DNA of 64,000 nt from JBNKLG01 sp050292235. GTDB taxonomy: Bacteria > Pseudomonadota > Gammaproteobacteria > Chromatiales > Chromatiaceae. Each line of letters starts with the position of its first letter. The first letter of the stretch is position 1. The DNA lies in assembly GCA_050292235.1 (NCBI GenBank), contig JBNKLG010000001.1:62001-126000 (forward strand), read 5' to 3'. Made by a program: the position numbers and the translations under genes. This document shows, in pieces, positions 8,258 through 19,600 of the stretch. A model generated the notes under the pieces. It made no database searches and was not told the DNA's origin. It saw nothing but the letters and a program-made list of their open reading frames with translations.

Positions 8258-10026
8258 AACTGAGAGCAAATTTGCTGTTGCTGGTCGTTGTGATGCTCCT
8301 TTTGTCAGGCCTGGGTGTCCTCATTAACATGACACAAAATCAGATCCCGGGCCTGCGGTCTCGTGTCGGCGAGGAGTTGCGCGATATCAAGCAATTCGAT
8401 GCTGAGCTGAATCTCCATGTTCTTCGTTCGAGAAACGATCTGGATCACAACTACGACTCCCTGGCTGGTCTGCTTGAATCACTCAACAAGGTTCAGATAT
8501 CGCTAGACGATCTGGCTCTGCGGGCAGGTAATGAGTCGCTGAAAGTACCAACACAGGCGCTGAAAGATGCGCTAACGGAAAAAACAGCGTTGGTGGAGTC
8601 GTTCAAGACACAAAACTCCATCATCCGCAACTCCATGCGTTATTTGCCACAAGCGGCGCAGAACCTGGAGGATATGACCCGCCAGTCGGGTGATGCCACT
8701 ACGGATTTGGGGGCCATTCGGGATGCAACCGGTCGTCTTGTCACAAACATCTGGTATTTCACGCAAGTTAATGACCAGGAAGCTGAAAAGCGGGTAATGG
8801 AAACGCTTGGTCGGCTCAAGTCCCTCAGCAAAGGGCGTGCTGACTCCGTGGCAAAGCAGGTGAAGCTGTTGGTGATGCATGGGCGCGCCATTCTCAATCA
8901 GAGCAGTAAAATGCAGGCGCTGCTGATCAAAATTTCTGCGGTACCAACAGCCCAGAGAACCGATGCGCTTTGGCAGGAATTTGAAAAAACGTTTGAAGAA
9001 GCTGCGGTGGTACGTAATCAGTGGCAAATCGGTTTGATCGCCTATTCAGTCATGTTGCTGGTATTGCTGATCGTGGCCAGCATAAAACTGATTCAAAGTT
9101 ATCGCTCTTTGGAGCGCAGGGTTGAAGAACGCACCGAAGAGCTGAGTTTGGCACTCGAACACCTGAAGGAGTCTCAACTGCAACTGGTTCAAGCCAGCAA
9201 AATGGCCTCACTTGGCCAGATGGTGGCGGGCATAGCTCATGAAATCAATACACCATTGGCCTATATCAACAGTGGCCTTCAGGTTGCCAGCGAGCGTATG
9301 GTGGATGTTGGGGTATTGGTCGATGAGGCTGCTACAGCTATGCGTCTTCTGTCGACAGAAAATACGACCGAGGAGGCTTTAAACGCCCAGTTTGCCAAGC
9401 TGGATGAAATTACTGTCGCTTTCGTCGAACTGGAGGCCGTTCAAGAACTACAGACCCTGATGGCCGATGGGCTGCACGGTATCGAGCATATTTCGGATAT
9501 TATCTCCAATCTGAAAAACTTCAGTCGTCTTGATCGTTCCAGGGTTGATGAGATGGATGTTAACGATGGCATTCGCAGTACACTCAAGATAGCCCATAAT
9601 GTTGTCAAACGACACAATGTCAAGACCTTGCTGGGCGAAGTCCCAAAAATCCTCTGCTCACCTTCACAGATCAACCAAATACTGCTTAATCTCATCACGA
9701 ATGCCTGTCAAGCCACACCAGAGAAAGGTGGTCAGATCTCCATCATCACCCGGCCATGTGATATTGGCGTCCGCATAGATATCGTAGATAACGGCAGTGG
9801 CATCAAACCTGGTGCGCTGGAAAAGATTTTCGATCCATTCTTTACAACCAAAAAAGTGGGGGAGGGTACTGGTCTGGGTCTTTCTATTGTGTATCGAATC
9901 GTGAAAGAGCATGGAGGCAGCATCGCTGTGAGTTCTCGCCCGGGAGTGGGCACTAAGTTCTCCATTAAGCTTCCTCTGACTGCGCGGTTGGGTGAAGAGG
10001 AGGCGCCAATAGAGGCGGCCGCATAA
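8254..10026 (+). CDS. Membrane sensor histidine kinase, DAHL-like sensory domain
   Basis: A 590-aa kinase. Seen: TM1 (about 5-25), a roughly 230-residue all-helical periplasmic region with an RSRNDLDHNYDSL motif like that of DAHL (double all-helical ligand-binding) domains, and TM2 (about 260-283). A coiled coil follows, then the H-box GIAHEINTPLAY with H329, the N-box (LLNLITNACQA), G1 (VDNGSGI), F (FDPFFTTK) and G2 (GTGLGLSIVY). All catalytic motifs are present. It overlaps the peroxidase gene by 4 nt and is followed 27 bp later by a response regulator. I infer that it senses something linked to the periplasmic peroxidase reaction, such as peroxide, redox state or a product. The DAHL call is by pattern only. 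Confidence 0.9.
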   Translation: MKLRANLLLLVVVMLLLSGLGVLINMTQNQIPGLRSRVGEELRDIKQFDAELNLHVLRSRNDLDHNYDSLAGLLESLNKVQISLDDLALRAGNESLKVPTQALKDALTEKTALVESFKTQNSIIRNSMRYLPQAAQNLEDMTRQSGDATTDLGAIRDATGRLVTNIWYFTQVNDQEAEKRVMETLGRLKSLSKGRADSVAKQVKLLVMHGRAILNQSSKMQALLIKISAVPTAQRTDALWQEFEKTFEEAAVVRNQWQIGLIAYSVMLLVLLIVASIKLIQSYRSLERRVEERTEELSLALEHLKESQLQLVQASKMASLGQMVAGIAHEINTPLAYINSGLQVASERMVDVGVLVDEAATAMRLLSTENTTEEALNAQFAKLDEITVAFVELEAVQELQTLMADGLHGIEHISDIISNLKNFSRLDRSRVDEMDVNDGIRSTLKIAHNVVKRHNVKTLLGEVPKILCSPSQINQILLNLITNACQATPEKGGQISIITRPCDIGVRIDIVDNGSGIKPGALEKIFDPFFTTKKVGEGTGLGLSIVYRIVKEHGGSIAVSSRPGVGTKFSIKLPLTARLGEEEAPIEAAA

Positions 10027-10053
10027 ACCGGATATATTCCTAAGGATAAAATC

Positions 10054-11088
10054 ATGAGTCCAACCTCCTCCCTGATTGAACAGGCCCGTGCCCGGAAAGC
10101 GGCACAACAGAAAGCAGGCACAGGAACACTGCCCAAAATCCTTTTTGTCGATGACGAAGAGCGTATCTTGCATGCTTTGCACTCTTTATTCCGCATGCGT
10201 TATGACGTCACCGTGACAACCAGTGCCCGACAAGCTTTAACCTTACTCCGTCAGCACCACTACCATCTGATCGTCAGTGATCAGCGCATGCCGGAAATTG
10301 AAGGCATCGAAGTGCTTCGGCAGGCTCGAGAAATTTCACCGGCAACCGTGCGTATTCTGCTTACCGGCTTTGCCGATTTGGCAGCCATCATCGGCTCAGT
10401 GAATGACGGCGAGGTTTTTCGATATCTGAATAAACCTTGGAATAGGGAAGATCTTGAGGCGACCATCAGTCGGGCTGTCAAAATTGGTATGGATCTCAAA
10501 GCTGCAGTACCCGCAGCTGCTCCAATAGGGGCGGGTTATGGTGAATCCGAGGTTTCGCCGAACCAACATTCAGTGCTGTGTATCGAAAAAAGTCACCAGA
10601 TTTACGAATTGATTCGTGCCAATCCCATGTCTGGAGCGGAGCCTCTTGATGCTGCCACCCTTCATGATGGCATTGATATCATGCACGAACGCGAAGTTAG
10701 TGTCGTGATCGTGGAGATCGATGGTGATAGGAGTATTGAGAACTTTGGTTTTCTTAATCTACTCAAGAAAGAATTTCCACATGTGGTTGCCATTGCCGTT
10801 TGCGAAAGGGCCGATGCCAGCACCACCGTTAACCTCATTAATAATGCGCGCATTTTCCGTTTGCTTTTCCGGCCGATAAGGCTGGGTGCGTTGCGTCTGT
10901 ACCTCTCTTCTGCCCTCAGGCAAGCCGATAGCTATGTCAGCTGTCCAACTTTGGTAGAAACACAGCAAACTGCCGATATCCCAGATGAGGAGACCGCTTC
11001 GGCGATCACCAAGCTCTCATCCTCCATCGGTGCACGCCTGGGTATGATCAAAAGCTTTTTTTCACGCGCTGTTCATAGCAGAGCTTGA
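10054..11088 (+). CDS. Response regulator with two receiver-like domains
   Basis: A 344-aa protein, probable partner of the kinase just upstream. Seen: receiver domain 1 (about 30-150) with the acidic pair DDE, phospho-acceptor D76 (SDQRMP), LLTGFAD and the conserved lysine in YLNKPW. A second receiver-like domain (about 170-310) lacks the acidic pair, the acceptor Asp (VEIDGD does not align) and the Lys (LFRPI), so it is degenerate. There is no DNA-binding or enzymatic output domain. Output is therefore probably by protein contact. A typical ribosome site (CCTAAGGATAA) precedes the ATG. Confidence 0.85.
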   Translation: MSPTSSLIEQARARKAAQQKAGTGTLPKILFVDDEERILHALHSLFRMRYDVTVTTSARQALTLLRQHHYHLIVSDQRMPEIEGIEVLRQAREISPATVRILLTGFADLAAIIGSVNDGEVFRYLNKPWNREDLEATISRAVKIGMDLKAAVPAAAPIGAGYGESEVSPNQHSVLCIEKSHQIYELIRANPMSGAEPLDAATLHDGIDIMHEREVSVVIVEIDGDRSIENFGFLNLLKKEFPHVVAIAVCERADASTTVNLINNARIFRLLFRPIRLGALRLYLSSALRQADSYVSCPTLVETQQTADIPDEETASAITKLSSSIGARLGMIKSFFSRAVHSRA

Positions 11089-11240
11089 TATGTCGTAAGA
11101 GAGTGAGAGCGCATCTGTCATGATCGATGCGCTTCGCAACAAGATGATCAGCACATTCTATAGCCATAGCCCTGCTGTATGACCCATTGGTCCCATTATC
11201 TGAAGATCGCATTAAAATAACGATAAGGATACAGAGCAAC

Positions 11241-11888
11241 ATGAGCCATCACTTTCCATTACCAGTACGATATCTACTGGCCACGTTTTTTTTTCTATCC
11301 TCAGCACAGGCCGCAGACCAGACAAGCGAGGCCAGCGAATACGGCGATACTCTGGTGAAAGAGTTCCAACTATCTGCCGAACAAATCAATAAATTTTCCA
11401 ACTTCATTCCGTCCAAACCAGATCCTCATGACATAGCGGTCGTGAATGTACTCAATGCGGATACAGAGGACTGGATGGGGCCTGCATTCCTTCCAGAAAC
11501 CACCAAGAACCCCTATACGTTGGTCCTAACTCTCGAAGGTACTGCCCGAACCGACGGTAATATCCACACTATGTGGCAGTCAGGTTGGAAAAAGGGGGAT
11601 GACGGCACAAAATTATTCCCATTCCCTGGGCCATGGAAGCAGGGAGTAAAGGCGGGAGAACATGTCAGGATTACAAAGGCGGCAAACTCGGTCTCTTTTA
11701 AAGAAAACAAAGAGGTGGCGCCTGTGCTCGCGCTTGTCAGAGCAGACAATTTCGAATTCGAGTCTGCGAAAGTACAAATCTGGTCTGGTTTTCCCAAAAC
11801 GAGTAGCGTCGACCTGTTCTTTTCCTTTCCAGGGATGTTTGTTGGGTTAGCGTTTTTTGCACTGGTTTGGTGGTTTCGCTCAAGGTAA
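11241..11888 (+). CDS. Exported, C-terminally membrane-anchored protein of unknown function
   Basis: I do not recognise the family. The 215-aa product has a signal peptide (to AQAADQ, about residue 25), a soluble domain of about 160 residues and a C-terminal TM helix (FPGMFVGLAFFALVWWF) ending in RSR. That C-terminal anchor plus basic tail also resembles sorting signals. The soluble part holds aromatic-rich stretches such as WMGPAFLPET and LFPFPGPWKQG. The ATG at 11241 is preceded by AAGGA; a longer TTG start at 11187 is less likely. It follows the peroxidase-kinase-regulator operon on the same strand after 152 bp, so a functional link is possible but not shown. Confidence 0.7.
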   Translation: MSHHFPLPVRYLLATFFFLSSAQAADQTSEASEYGDTLVKEFQLSAEQINKFSNFIPSKPDPHDIAVVNVLNADTEDWMGPAFLPETTKNPYTLVLTLEGTARTDGNIHTMWQSGWKKGDDGTKLFPFPGPWKQGVKAGEHVRITKAANSVSFKENKEVAPVLALVRADNFEFESAKVQIWSGFPKTSSVDLFFSFPGMFVGLAFFALVWWFRSR

Positions 11889-11915
11889 ATTACGCACTGA
11901 TATGTTCTGTCTAAG

Positions 11916-11941
11916 CGTTCCCACGCAGGAGCGTGGGGGCG
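11916..11941. repeat. Short palindromic repeat, GTTCCCACGC type
   Basis: CGTTCCCACGC, an AGGA loop, then GCGTGGGGGCG. One of three related palindromes in the window (see 30304 and 63098). It sits between convergent genes and may double as a transcription end. Confidence 0.65.
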
Positions 11942-11961
11942 AGAGCATTACCTTGTGCTAG

Positions 11962-13380
11962 TCAAGTGCCGCAGAAGGTCATGCGGCCCCGCTCATGCTC
12001 GAGGGGTGGTTTTGCGTAGTGAGCAAGACCGGGCAGCTTACGGAAAGGTTCTGCCAGTACCCGTCGCAGCTCGTTGAAGAGGCTGTAGTCGCCCTGGAAT
12101 GCGGCTTGAATGGCATTTTCCACCCGGTGGTTTCTGGGGATGACCAGGGGATTGGCCGAAGTCATCAGTTCGGCCGCCCTAATGCGGCCCCCAGGCTGGT
12201 TGTCGATGCGTTGCCGCCAGCGGTTTTCGAAATCACCGAACAGCGGTGAGTCCTCCAGGTTCAGGCGCAGGGCGAGCTTGTGGAAACTCAGTGTGTAATC
12301 GAGATCATGCTCCTGCAAGTGGTGTAGCCAAGCAGTAATCAGGCTGCTGTCCTCTGCCTGCACCGTGTCGATACCCAGTTTAGTCCCCATCAGGCCAAAG
12401 TAGTGCGCTTCGAACTGCGACTGAAAATGGGCCAGTGCTGTTTCGTAGTCCGATACCTCACCCTCCAGCAACAGCAGGCACTCCGCCAACCTGGCCAGAT
12501 TCCATAATGCGATGGAAGATTGTTGGCCATAGGCGTAGCGGCCATGACGGTCGATGGAACTGAAGACCTTGTCAATATGGAATTCGTCCAGAAAGGCACA
12601 GGGACCGTAATCGAGCGTCTCGCCGGAGATGGCGGTGTTGTCCGTATTCATCACGCCATGGACGAAACCCAGGGCCATCCAGTGCGCGATCAACCGTGCC
12701 TGGGCCTCGGCCACAGCCGAGAAGAGAGCAAAGATTGGCCGGTCTGCGTCGACACGGTTGGGATAGTGACGGGCGATGGCGTAGTCGGCCAGTTCCCTCA
12801 GTTGCTTAAGCTGGTGTCGGGCGGCGAAATACTCAAAGGTGCCGATGCGGATATGGCTGGCGGCGACCCGGGTCAATACCCCGCCGGGCTCGGGTCGGTC
12901 GCGAAACACCGTCTCACCGGTGTTGACGATTGCCAGGGCTCGGGTAGTCGGCACCCCCAGTTGATGCATGGCCTCGCTCAACAGGTACTCCCTGATCACA
13001 GGGCCGAGAGAGGATTTTCCGTCACCGTGGCGGGAGAAGGGGGTCTGGCCGGAGCCTTTGAGCTGGATATCATAACGCCCGGCGTCAACGGGGCTGACCA
13101 CCTCTCCCAGTAGTGCGGCCCGGCCATCGCCGAGCTGGGGGACGAAATTGCCGAACTGATGCCCGGCATAGGCGAGCGCGATGGTCTTGCCTCCCGGCAA
13201 GGGTTCGCTGCCGCTGAAGATGCGCGCCAGTTTTAGCCGATCCTGGCCCAGGCCGTCGAGGCCTAAATATTTCGCCAATGGCTGATTCCAGGCGACAAGT
13301 TCAGGCCTGGGTGCCTGCTCGGTCTCGATACATGCGTAGAAATCTCCCGGTAAACGGGAATAGGTGTTGATGAGCTTCAT
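11962..13380 (-). CDS. selO: Protein adenylyltransferase SelO (YdiU family)
   Basis: Pseudokinase-fold enzyme that transfers AMP to Ser/Thr/Tyr of target proteins. Seen: the family blocks AYAGHQFGNFVPQLGDGRA, DIQLKGSGQTPFSRHGDGK, NTGETVFRDRPEPGGVLTRVA, and HGVMNTDNTAISGETLDYGP, which carries the Asn/Asp metal ligands. The length of 472 aa is normal (E. coli 478). The C-terminus TFCGT ends in the Cys position that is selenocysteine in some eukaryotic SelO. It is monocistronic. Upstream lies a Fur-like site about 200 bp away; whether it serves selO is unclear. Confidence 0.95.
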   Translation of the reverse strand: MKLINTYSRLPGDFYACIETEQAPRPELVAWNQPLAKYLGLDGLGQDRLKLARIFSGSEPLPGGKTIALAYAGHQFGNFVPQLGDGRAALLGEVVSPVDAGRYDIQLKGSGQTPFSRHGDGKSSLGPVIREYLLSEAMHQLGVPTTRALAIVNTGETVFRDRPEPGGVLTRVAASHIRIGTFEYFAARHQLKQLRELADYAIARHYPNRVDADRPIFALFSAVAEAQARLIAHWMALGFVHGVMNTDNTAISGETLDYGPCAFLDEFHIDKVFSSIDRHGRYAYGQQSSIALWNLARLAECLLLLEGEVSDYETALAHFQSQFEAHYFGLMGTKLGIDTVQAEDSSLITAWLHHLQEHDLDYTLSFHKLALRLNLEDSPLFGDFENRWRQRIDNQPGGRIRAAELMTSANPLVIPRNHRVENAIQAAFQGDYSLFNELRRVLAEPFRKLPGLAHYAKPPLEHERGRMTFCGT

Positions 13381-13576
13381 GCCTCCAGTCTGTCATGGCC
13401 TGGCTTGGATTCAACCTCGCCAAAATCCGGGGAGTGGCTCATTGCGTTGGCCTGGAGTGGTATAACCCAGAAGCCCCATCAGTCGCCGGTGGTTAACCAA
13501 GAGACCCATTCCAGCACAAAACCAATCTTGGGATCTATCGACTCTCTGTGGCCCACAGTGATGAGTATTCCTCATA

Positions 13577-13595
13577 GATTATGAAAATCATTTTC
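13577..13595. promoter_or_regulatory. Fur-box-like site
   Basis: The 19 bp GATTATGAAAATCATTTTC agree with the classical Fur box at 16 of 19 positions. It lies between the stop of the NRPS-PKS gene and the start of selO, both on the minus strand, so it could regulate only selO (197 bp downstream) unless it is a leftover. A second palindrome, GAAAATG-T-CATTTTC, lies at 13614-13628. Confidence 0.5.
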
Positions 13596-13666
13596 TGTCA
13601 AAAAAGCTCGATCGAAAATGTCATTTTCAGGCAGTACTATAGCCAGGCGGCACAGCTGTTCGATAT

Positions 13667-16600
13667 TTACATGCAAACTGATGGCTTCTGGTGTTTAGCC
13701 AATACCCACTCCAAGCGTTTGGCAATAGTGGTGACATTAGGTTGATAGTTCATGGTGATATGGTTACCACTCACAGGTACCACCTCAACTCCGCCCTCGG
13801 CTACCTGAGCCCAGGCCTCCTGAGGATTTTGGGAGTTGACAGCATCTTTTTCGGTGGCGACAAAAAATAAAATCGAACCTTGGTAATGACTGGAACGGTA
13901 ATTTTGTAAAGCCTGAGCATTGATCTTGAACAGGGCTAGAAAATGGCGTAATTGCTCAATATCAGGAAAAGCTGGGCTATTCATATTATTTTGTTTGTCA
14001 ATAAAGTATTGTAGTTGTTCATCACTTTCTAGGGTTGCTAATTGTTCACAAAAGGACTCATTAGCGTGATTACTAAGATTGAGCAGATAGAGTAGTATAT
14101 CTACATCATTGTGGAATACATCTCTGGGCATGTGGCCGGTGCCTGGAGTATCCATCATACATAACAAGTCGATGGTTTCACCCTGTGACAGCAATTGCTG
14201 GGCCATTTCAAAAGCTATTACCCCACCCAAAGAGGCTCCCCCCAGCTGATAAGGCCCCTCTGGCTGCGCCTGACGGATAATGGTTACATAATGGCGTGCC
14301 ATATCATCAATACTGGTCAGCGGTTTTGCCGTACCATCCCAGCCCTGTGCCTGAATACCGTAAATTGGCACATCACCGGCTATAGTACTGGCCAGATCAC
14401 GGTAAATATAGACACTACCGCCAACCGGGTGGATCAGAAACAAGGGTGGCTGATCCGAGCGTATGGATTTCAATGGCACCAGTAGTGGCGACAGACGCTG
14501 TGACGTATCCTGCTGCTGTATCATCAGTTCAGCTAGAGCGTTAATGGTGGCATGGTCGATTAGGCTATGGGGCGCTAGATCCAGCTTGAGAACATCGCGC
14601 AGGCGACTGATCATTTGTACGGCGGACAGTGAATCACCACCGGATTCAAAGAAGTCATCATGGATCCCAGGCTGTTCAATACCCAAACTGTCAGACCAAA
14701 TATCCGCTATGGCCTGTTCAAATGGCGTAGTCGGTGGGTGAGATTGACTATGAGTCACTGGTGGTATTGACTGAACTGCCTCAGGTGCTGATACAGCGGA
14801 CAGTCTGCGAGCAATATCACTGATACGCTTGGTCAAATCGGCGCTGGAAATAATGATCTGAGGAAAATCATGATTGATCAGTCTGCTAAAAACCTGTATC
14901 CCTTCGGCACAGCTCAGGGCAAACTCATTAACGCTGGCAAACAGCTGCTGATCTGCCACAGCCATTCCCACCTCTGACCAGCCCTCCCAGTCAAGACTGA
15001 TAATGGGATAGGCATGGCGCTTTTTATGTTGTAGGGCAAAGGTGTCAAGAAAGGCATTGGCGGCACAATAGGCCGACAACCCCAATCCGCCCAGTTGCGT
15101 CGACAAAGAGGAGCACAACAACATAAAGTCCAGAGCCTGATCACCGAACACTTTGTGCACCAGCAATGTACCCTGAACTTTTGCAACCAGACTGTGCTCA
15201 ATGATGGGGGCAGTCAGGCCGTCTATCATTTGCACTTTGGCAATACCTGCGGCATGTATCACCCCATTGACACAGCCAAAACGTGACAGGCTCTGCTGCA
15301 ATGCTGCTTGCAGCTGTGCATAATCGCTCACATCGGCACTCACAACCAGCACTTGAGCACCGGAGTTCTCCAATTGCTCAATCTGTCCGATGGCTTGGCT
15401 GGTGACATCCTGTCGCTCATGTGTTTGCAACCAGTCTGCCCATAAGTGTCGCTCTGGCAGTTGTTTGCGTGACAATAATATCAGTCTGGCCCGATAGTTC
15501 TTTGCCAGATAGCCAGCCAGCGTCAGCCCCATACCACCCAAACCACCGGTAATCAGATACACGCCCTGCTGCTTTAGGCGCAGACCCTGCTGCTTGATCG
15601 GCAGTCTGAGGGAGTCATAAGCCGTGGTCCAGCGATAGCCGTTTCGATAAGCACTCAGACGGCACTCCTGAACGGGTTCGGCCAATACACTGAGGGCTAT
15701 GGTATCGGCATCCTTCCGCCAGTCCGCCAGCACGATATCATTGTGGTAGCAGCGTAGCTGTGGATATTCCTGCGGTATTACTTTGATAGCACCCAATAGC
15801 GTAGCCTGTGCCGGTTCAATGTGTTCTGTTCCAGTCACTGCAAACAACGTATCGGTTACCACTTGCAAGAGCAGCTCAGACCACTGGGTATTTTTATCAA
15901 AGGCTTGCAGCAGATAAACCAGGCTGTTGAAACCATGGTGCTGATAGTAATGGATTTGTTCCTGAGTGGAACTGTCCGGCTGCGCCTTATTCAGACTCCA
16001 GCAGTGCACTATCCGGTCAATACGCCATCCCTTCTCCGTTATGGCAGCCATCATTTTCCGATAATCCGTTTGTGAGGCGGGATTGATAGCAATGGTTTCA
16101 CCCTGCTGAGCGAAACCTGTGCTGGCAGATACGACAATCACCTGTTGTCGGTGTTTTTGCAAATATTGTATTAAGTGCTCAGCTACCCCCTGTTGATCCA
16201 CAAACACCAGCCAGCGTAATGTTTTATCAAATTCTGTCCCTAAGAATGATAATTGCTCAGTACGTTGCCATGTTGGGACATAAAACCAGTCTGAAATATC
16301 CGCTTGTTTATTTAAGGCCGTATTTTTTTTCAGACATTCCTCAGGTGCAGGTGTCGCAACCCAATAAGGCTTACGTTCAAAAGGATAACAGGGAATAGCA
16401 ACCCGATGGCGCAGCTCACCACGGTATAAAGCCTGCCAGTCAGGACTGACACCGTGTACCCATAATTGTCCCAGGGCGCGCAATAAACAGGCAATATCAC
16501 TGTCTTTTTCTGTCGCATGACGCATGGTATTAATCACTGGTCTGGAATTAGCATTGTGCTGATAGCTGCGAGCAAAACTGCTCAAAGTATTACCGGGTCC

Positions 16601-19600
16601 GATTTCCAAAACAATGCTGTTTGGGATTTGATAAATAGTGTCTAATACATTGGTAAAGCGCACGGTTTCACGGATTTGGCTGACCCAATAGCTGCGATCC
16701 ATATGCTGTATCGGCTGACCATTAATACTCGATATTAGTGGTACACGAGGTGCTTTAAAGTTAATAGATTCCAGCGCATCATGGAGGCTGGCCTGCATGG
16801 GTTCCATCATGGCAGAATGATAGGCATGTGATGTATGCAATAAACGGGCATCAATACCATGTGAACGCAATTGTGCTTTGAGGTCCTGGATCAAAAGATC
16901 AGGACCTGATACCACACAGCGCTCGGCACTATTGATCGCTGCCATATCCACCCCGCTAACCAGATAGGCCTGTATCGCCTGCTCACTCAGTGGTACAGCC
17001 AGCATCGATCCCCTGGGCATGGCCTGCATCAGTCGGGCACGAGTGGTTACTATGCGCAGTGCTTGTTCCAGTGTCATGACCCCGGTTATACATGCAGCAC
17101 TATACTCACCCAATGAATGGCCAGCCACCATGGCAGGCTGGATTCCCCAGGCCATGAGCAAGTTAGCCATAGCATATTCAATAACAAATACCACGATTTG
17201 GGCATTTTGTGTCTGCTTAAGTTGCTGCTGAGCTACTTGCGTATTCTGTCCATGCTCAGGATAGAGCAAGCTACGAATATCCTGTTTTAACAAGGGCGTC
17301 AGTATATCGGCACAGCGATCGACTTGCTCCCGAAACAACAGCTCACTATGATACAGCTGTTTGCCCATATTGATATATTGTGCACCCTGTCCGGGAAACA
17401 CAAAAATAACCTTTGGTGTTTTTTCAGCCCGCAATTCCCCACTTATAATCTTTAATTGCGTGTTCTTAGCCAGGTGACGGATTGTTGAGGAGCGATTCTG
17501 ACAGATAAAAAACTGACGATGTTGATAGGCATGACGCCCCACCTGAGCGGTATAGGCCACATCCGCCGGATTTTGTTCCGGGTGCGTCTGCAAGTGAGCC
17601 AGTAAGCGTTGTTGCATTGTCTGCAATGCTGTAGGTGTTTTCGCCGAACTGATAAATAATAGCCAGTCTTTGCCTGGATCGGAAATTTTACGTTTGGGCG
17701 CCTCTTCCAAAATCATATGTGCATTGGTTCCACCCATGCCAAAGGAGCTAACCGCTGCACGTCGAAAGGTGTCACCAGTCGGCCAGTCGCACAATTTGGT
17801 ATTGACATAAAACGGACTATTGGAAAAGTCTATCTGTGGATTGGCCGAGTGAAAATGCAGAGACGGTGCTATCTGTTTATGGTACAAGGAGCAAACGGTT
17901 TTGATCAGTCCACTGACCCCGGCAGCGGCATCGCAATGGCCGATATTGGTTTTTACCGAACCGATGGCACAATAGCCTTTTTTATTTTTATGGGTATGGC
18001 TATACCATGCCTTGGTCAGAGCCCGTATCTCAATAGGATCGCCCAGTGGTGTTGCAGTACCATGGGCCTCCACATAAGAAATACTTTCCGGTGATACATT
18101 GGCGGTTTTTAAGGCCTCGCGGATCACCCGGGTTTGTCCATCCAGACCCGAAGCGGTAAAGCCTACCTTACGATCACCATCATTATTAAAGGCCGCCCCA
18201 CGTATGATGGCATAGATGGTATCACCGTCACGGATTGCGTCTTCCAGACGCTTGAGCAAAACCACACCGGTAGCATTACCAGGTACTGTACCCTGAGCCG
18301 CAGCATCAAAGGTTCGACAATGCCCGTCAGGCGATAGAATCATCCCCTCTTGGTAAAGATAGCCACTTTTTGCAGGCAATGAAATGGCGCTGCCACCCGC
18401 CACAATCAGATCAGCCTGATCGTTAATCAGTGCCTGATAGCCCATGATGGATGGTACCAAAGACGTAGAGCAGGCACTTTGAATGGTGGCAGCTAAGCCC
18501 TGCAGGTTCAGTTTATAGGCTACCCGGGTGCATAAAAAGTCCGCACTATTGTTCAGGTTGACCTGGTAGTCACTAACCACATCCCGGCTATAGTCGCAAA
18601 ATTGCAGATTCTTCTGATAATAGGTATTGGTGGAACCCTGGCCGCCCATTATGCCCACTGTGCCAGGGTAGTTGTAGGGATCATAACCTGCATGCTCAAA
18701 GGCTTCCCAGGTGGCTTCCAGAAACAGGCGCTGCTGTGGATCGGTGATCGAAGCTTCCTTAGGCGTAAAATTGAAAAATTGCGCATCAAAGTTTTCCACC
18801 CCATCCAGGGCGCCTTTGCGTGGCACGTAATTGAGATCATCAATCAGGCTCTTGTCAACGCCCGCGTCCAGCAATTGCTCACGAGTGAACTCCTGTATCA
18901 ATTCCTTGCCTTGTTTTATGTTATGCCAAAAGGTCTCAACATTATCGGCTCCGGGAAAACGCCCTGCCATACCGATAATAGCCACGGCTTTGGTCTGTTT
19001 TTTATTGACCCGTTCCGGCATTTTTTTACGTAATAACTGATCCTGCTCAAAGGCGTCACTGCCCATCACCAGATACTGTGTCAATTGTGCAATGCTGGGG
19101 TATTCAAACAAGTTGATTAAAGAAATTTTCTGGTGCAGTTGCTGCTCCAATTGTTTGTGGATATGTACCATGCCCAAAGAATTGGCCCCCAGCTCATCAA
19201 AAAAATGGCTGTGAATACTGACCTTTTGCAGCTGTAACTGCCGGCAGATCACCTGAATAATAATCGCCTGTGTCTGTTCATAATTGACAATACCTGAAAC
19301 ACTATCAGTCGACTCTGTATCGGATGGTACCGATTCCGTCAGCTCGTCAGTCATGTCCAGCATGTTATCTCTGCTCAACTGGCTATAATCCAGTTTGCCA
19401 TTAACCGTCAGCGGGATGTTATCAATGACATGAATGGCGGATGGCAGCATGTGCGCGGGTAAGGTCTCTTTCAGATACGCTCTGAGCTGGGCAATCAGTT
19501 CATCATGTTCAATAGTCCTATCGCTTTTTTGAGTCACAAAGGCTTCCAGAAAAGGATTATTGCTTTCGTATTTATTGACATCAACAAAGGCAGCATCAAT

